DNA of 12,500 bases from Baffinella frigidus. Taxonomy: Eukaryota > Cryptophyceae > Cryptomonadales > Baffinellaceae. The notes beneath the pieces are model-generated. The model was not told the DNA's origin. It searched no databases and saw only the letters and a list, made by a program, of their open reading frames with translations. The position numbers were made by a program, and so were the translations under genes. Below are positions 11,976 to 12,500 of this stretch, in pieces (position 1 is the stretch's first letter; the number at the start of each line of letters is the position of its first letter). Location: contig MU647489.1 of assembly GCA_026770585.1 (NCBI GenBank), forward strand, positions 46,335-58,834, given 5' to 3'.

Positions 11976-12060
11976 GTCATTTGACGTCAGCAAACCGTAC
12001 GGTTGTGGGGCACGCCGCGCTTTTCTGCTTCTGGAGCAACGCCGCGAGCTTTTCGTGCGT
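11976..12060 (+). repeat. 85-bp direct repeat, copy 1
   Basis: It matches 12386-12470 over the full 85 bp: CATTTGACGTCAGCAAACCG, GGTTGTGGGGC, CTTCTGGAGCAACGCCGCGA, GCTTTTCGTGCGT. A shorter third copy (12206-12245, GGCGCACACCGCGCTGTCTT, GCTTCTTGAGCAACG) lies right after the GAA tract. Confidence 0.88.
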
Positions 12061-12095
12061 AAGGGCCTATCCAAGGATCTTTTTCGAGAGTAATA

Positions 12096-12206
12096 ATAAT
12101 GAAGAAGAAGAAGAAGAAGAAGAAGAAGAAGAAGAAGAAGAAGAAAAGAAAAGAAAAAGAAGAAGAAAAAAAGAAAAGAAAAAAAGAAGAAGAAAAAGAA
12201 GAAGAG
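12096..12206. repeat. (GAA)n polypurine tract
   Basis: About 12 pure GAA units, then AAAAGAAAAAGAAG-type purine sequence: roughly 110 bp of polypurine on the plus strand. GAA tracts of this size can form intramolecular triplexes. Glu-Lys and Ser-Phe frames over it are artefacts. It is bracketed by copies of the GCACNCCGCGCT...GAGCAACG segment. Confidence 0.96.
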
Positions 12207-12251
12207 GGGCGCACACCGCGCTGTCTTGCTTCTTGAGCAACGCGGCTCTAC

Positions 12252-12287
12252 ACTCTCGCGTGGATGTGCACTCTGGCGTGGATGTGC
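12252..12287 (+). repeat. 18-bp tandem pair
   Basis: ACTCTCGCGTGGATGTGC is followed at once by ACTCTGGCGTGGATGTGC, one base different. Confidence 0.9.
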
Positions 12288-12385
12288 AGCGTGACCACAT
12301 GGTATTCCCGTGCAGGAGTATAAAGGGACTCGGAATCTTTTCTTGTGTAATGGACCCGTGCTCCCAGAGTGGACCCGTCCTTGGA

Positions 12386-12470
12386 GCCATTTAATGTCAG
12401 CAAGCCGTGCGGGTGTGGGGCGCACCGCGCTGTCTTGCTTCTTGAGCAACACCGCGAGCTTTTCATGCGT
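12386..12470 (+). repeat. 85-bp direct repeat, copy 2
   Basis: Partner of 11976-12060, about 410 bp downstream. Together with the partial copy at 12206-12245 it makes a loose tandem family around the GAA tract, continuing to the end of the window. Confidence 0.88.
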
Positions 12471-12500
12471 CCCAGCCTGCATCGTGCCCCCTTGGTGCAA

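Noticed and set aside
11883-12500. 205-codon minus-strand frame and 142-codon plus-strand frame over the GAA tract
   Set aside because: Both read the polypurine tract and its repeat flanks. The homologous 85-bp copies are read in unrelated ways and no domain is visible.

Overview
This 12.5 kb window reads as eukaryotic nuclear DNA that is almost wholly repetitive. I could not support any protein-coding gene, tRNA, rRNA or other known RNA gene in it. Five or more blocks of degenerate TTTAGGG-type (plant/algal-type) telomere-like heptamers, long microsatellites, minisatellites and many miniature inverted-repeat elements point to a subtelomeric or heterochromatin-like region of an alga, plant or TTTAGGG-bearing protist. 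The exact lineage cannot be fixed from the sequence; a repeat-rich microalga is my guess.

Layout. 1-780: telomere-like repeats, a dispersed CCGTAGG-type repeat, and two hairpins. 780-1860: a TA-flanked inverted-repeat element, three copies of a GGTACCTCTTTGAGGCG module, two related hairpin elements (one with its left arm tandemly amplified), and a 162-bp inverted-repeat element. 1860-2580: about 700 bp of TTTCGGG/TTTAGGG-like DNA punctuated by four GC-rich hairpin modules. 2580-4430: short dispersed repeats, then four units of a roughly 200-280 bp satellite with 15-bp sub-repeats. 4430-5660: a run of large foldback structures, including a 42-bp perfect palindrome without a spacer. 5750-5940: TA and GATA microsatellites. 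6115-7085: more foldbacks and diverged copies of earlier families. 7160-7840: a 21-bp minisatellite, a 33-bp tandem repeat and a purine/pyrimidine alternating tract. 7920-9330: foldbacks, one nested insertion, and a CT tract inside a long inverted repeat. 9730-10260: palindromes and a repeat family found inverted near 6.8-6.9 kb. 10308-11231: a GA tract, 14-bp and 21-bp minisatellites, and a foldback with a 71-bp duplication. 11231-12500: degenerate copies, a GAA tract and an 85-bp direct repeat.

The parts are related to each other rather than to genes. Many elements recur two to four times, often in opposite orientation. Different families share an 11-bp palindrome CCTACNGTAGG and the half-motif GTGTAGTAATTTTCA. 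The strongest observations are: (1) a nested insertion at 8212-8386 whose empty site is visible in sister copies and which shows a TA target-site duplication; (2) a 67-bp ACTACAC/GTGTAGT core whose palindromic arms differ between copies yet match each other within a copy; (3) minisatellites with periods of 14 and 21 bp, both multiples of the telomeric 7; (4) microsatellites repeatedly bracketed by direct repeats. Nearly all long open frames here are repeat artefacts. An exon of a split gene in the few unassigned stretches cannot be excluded.
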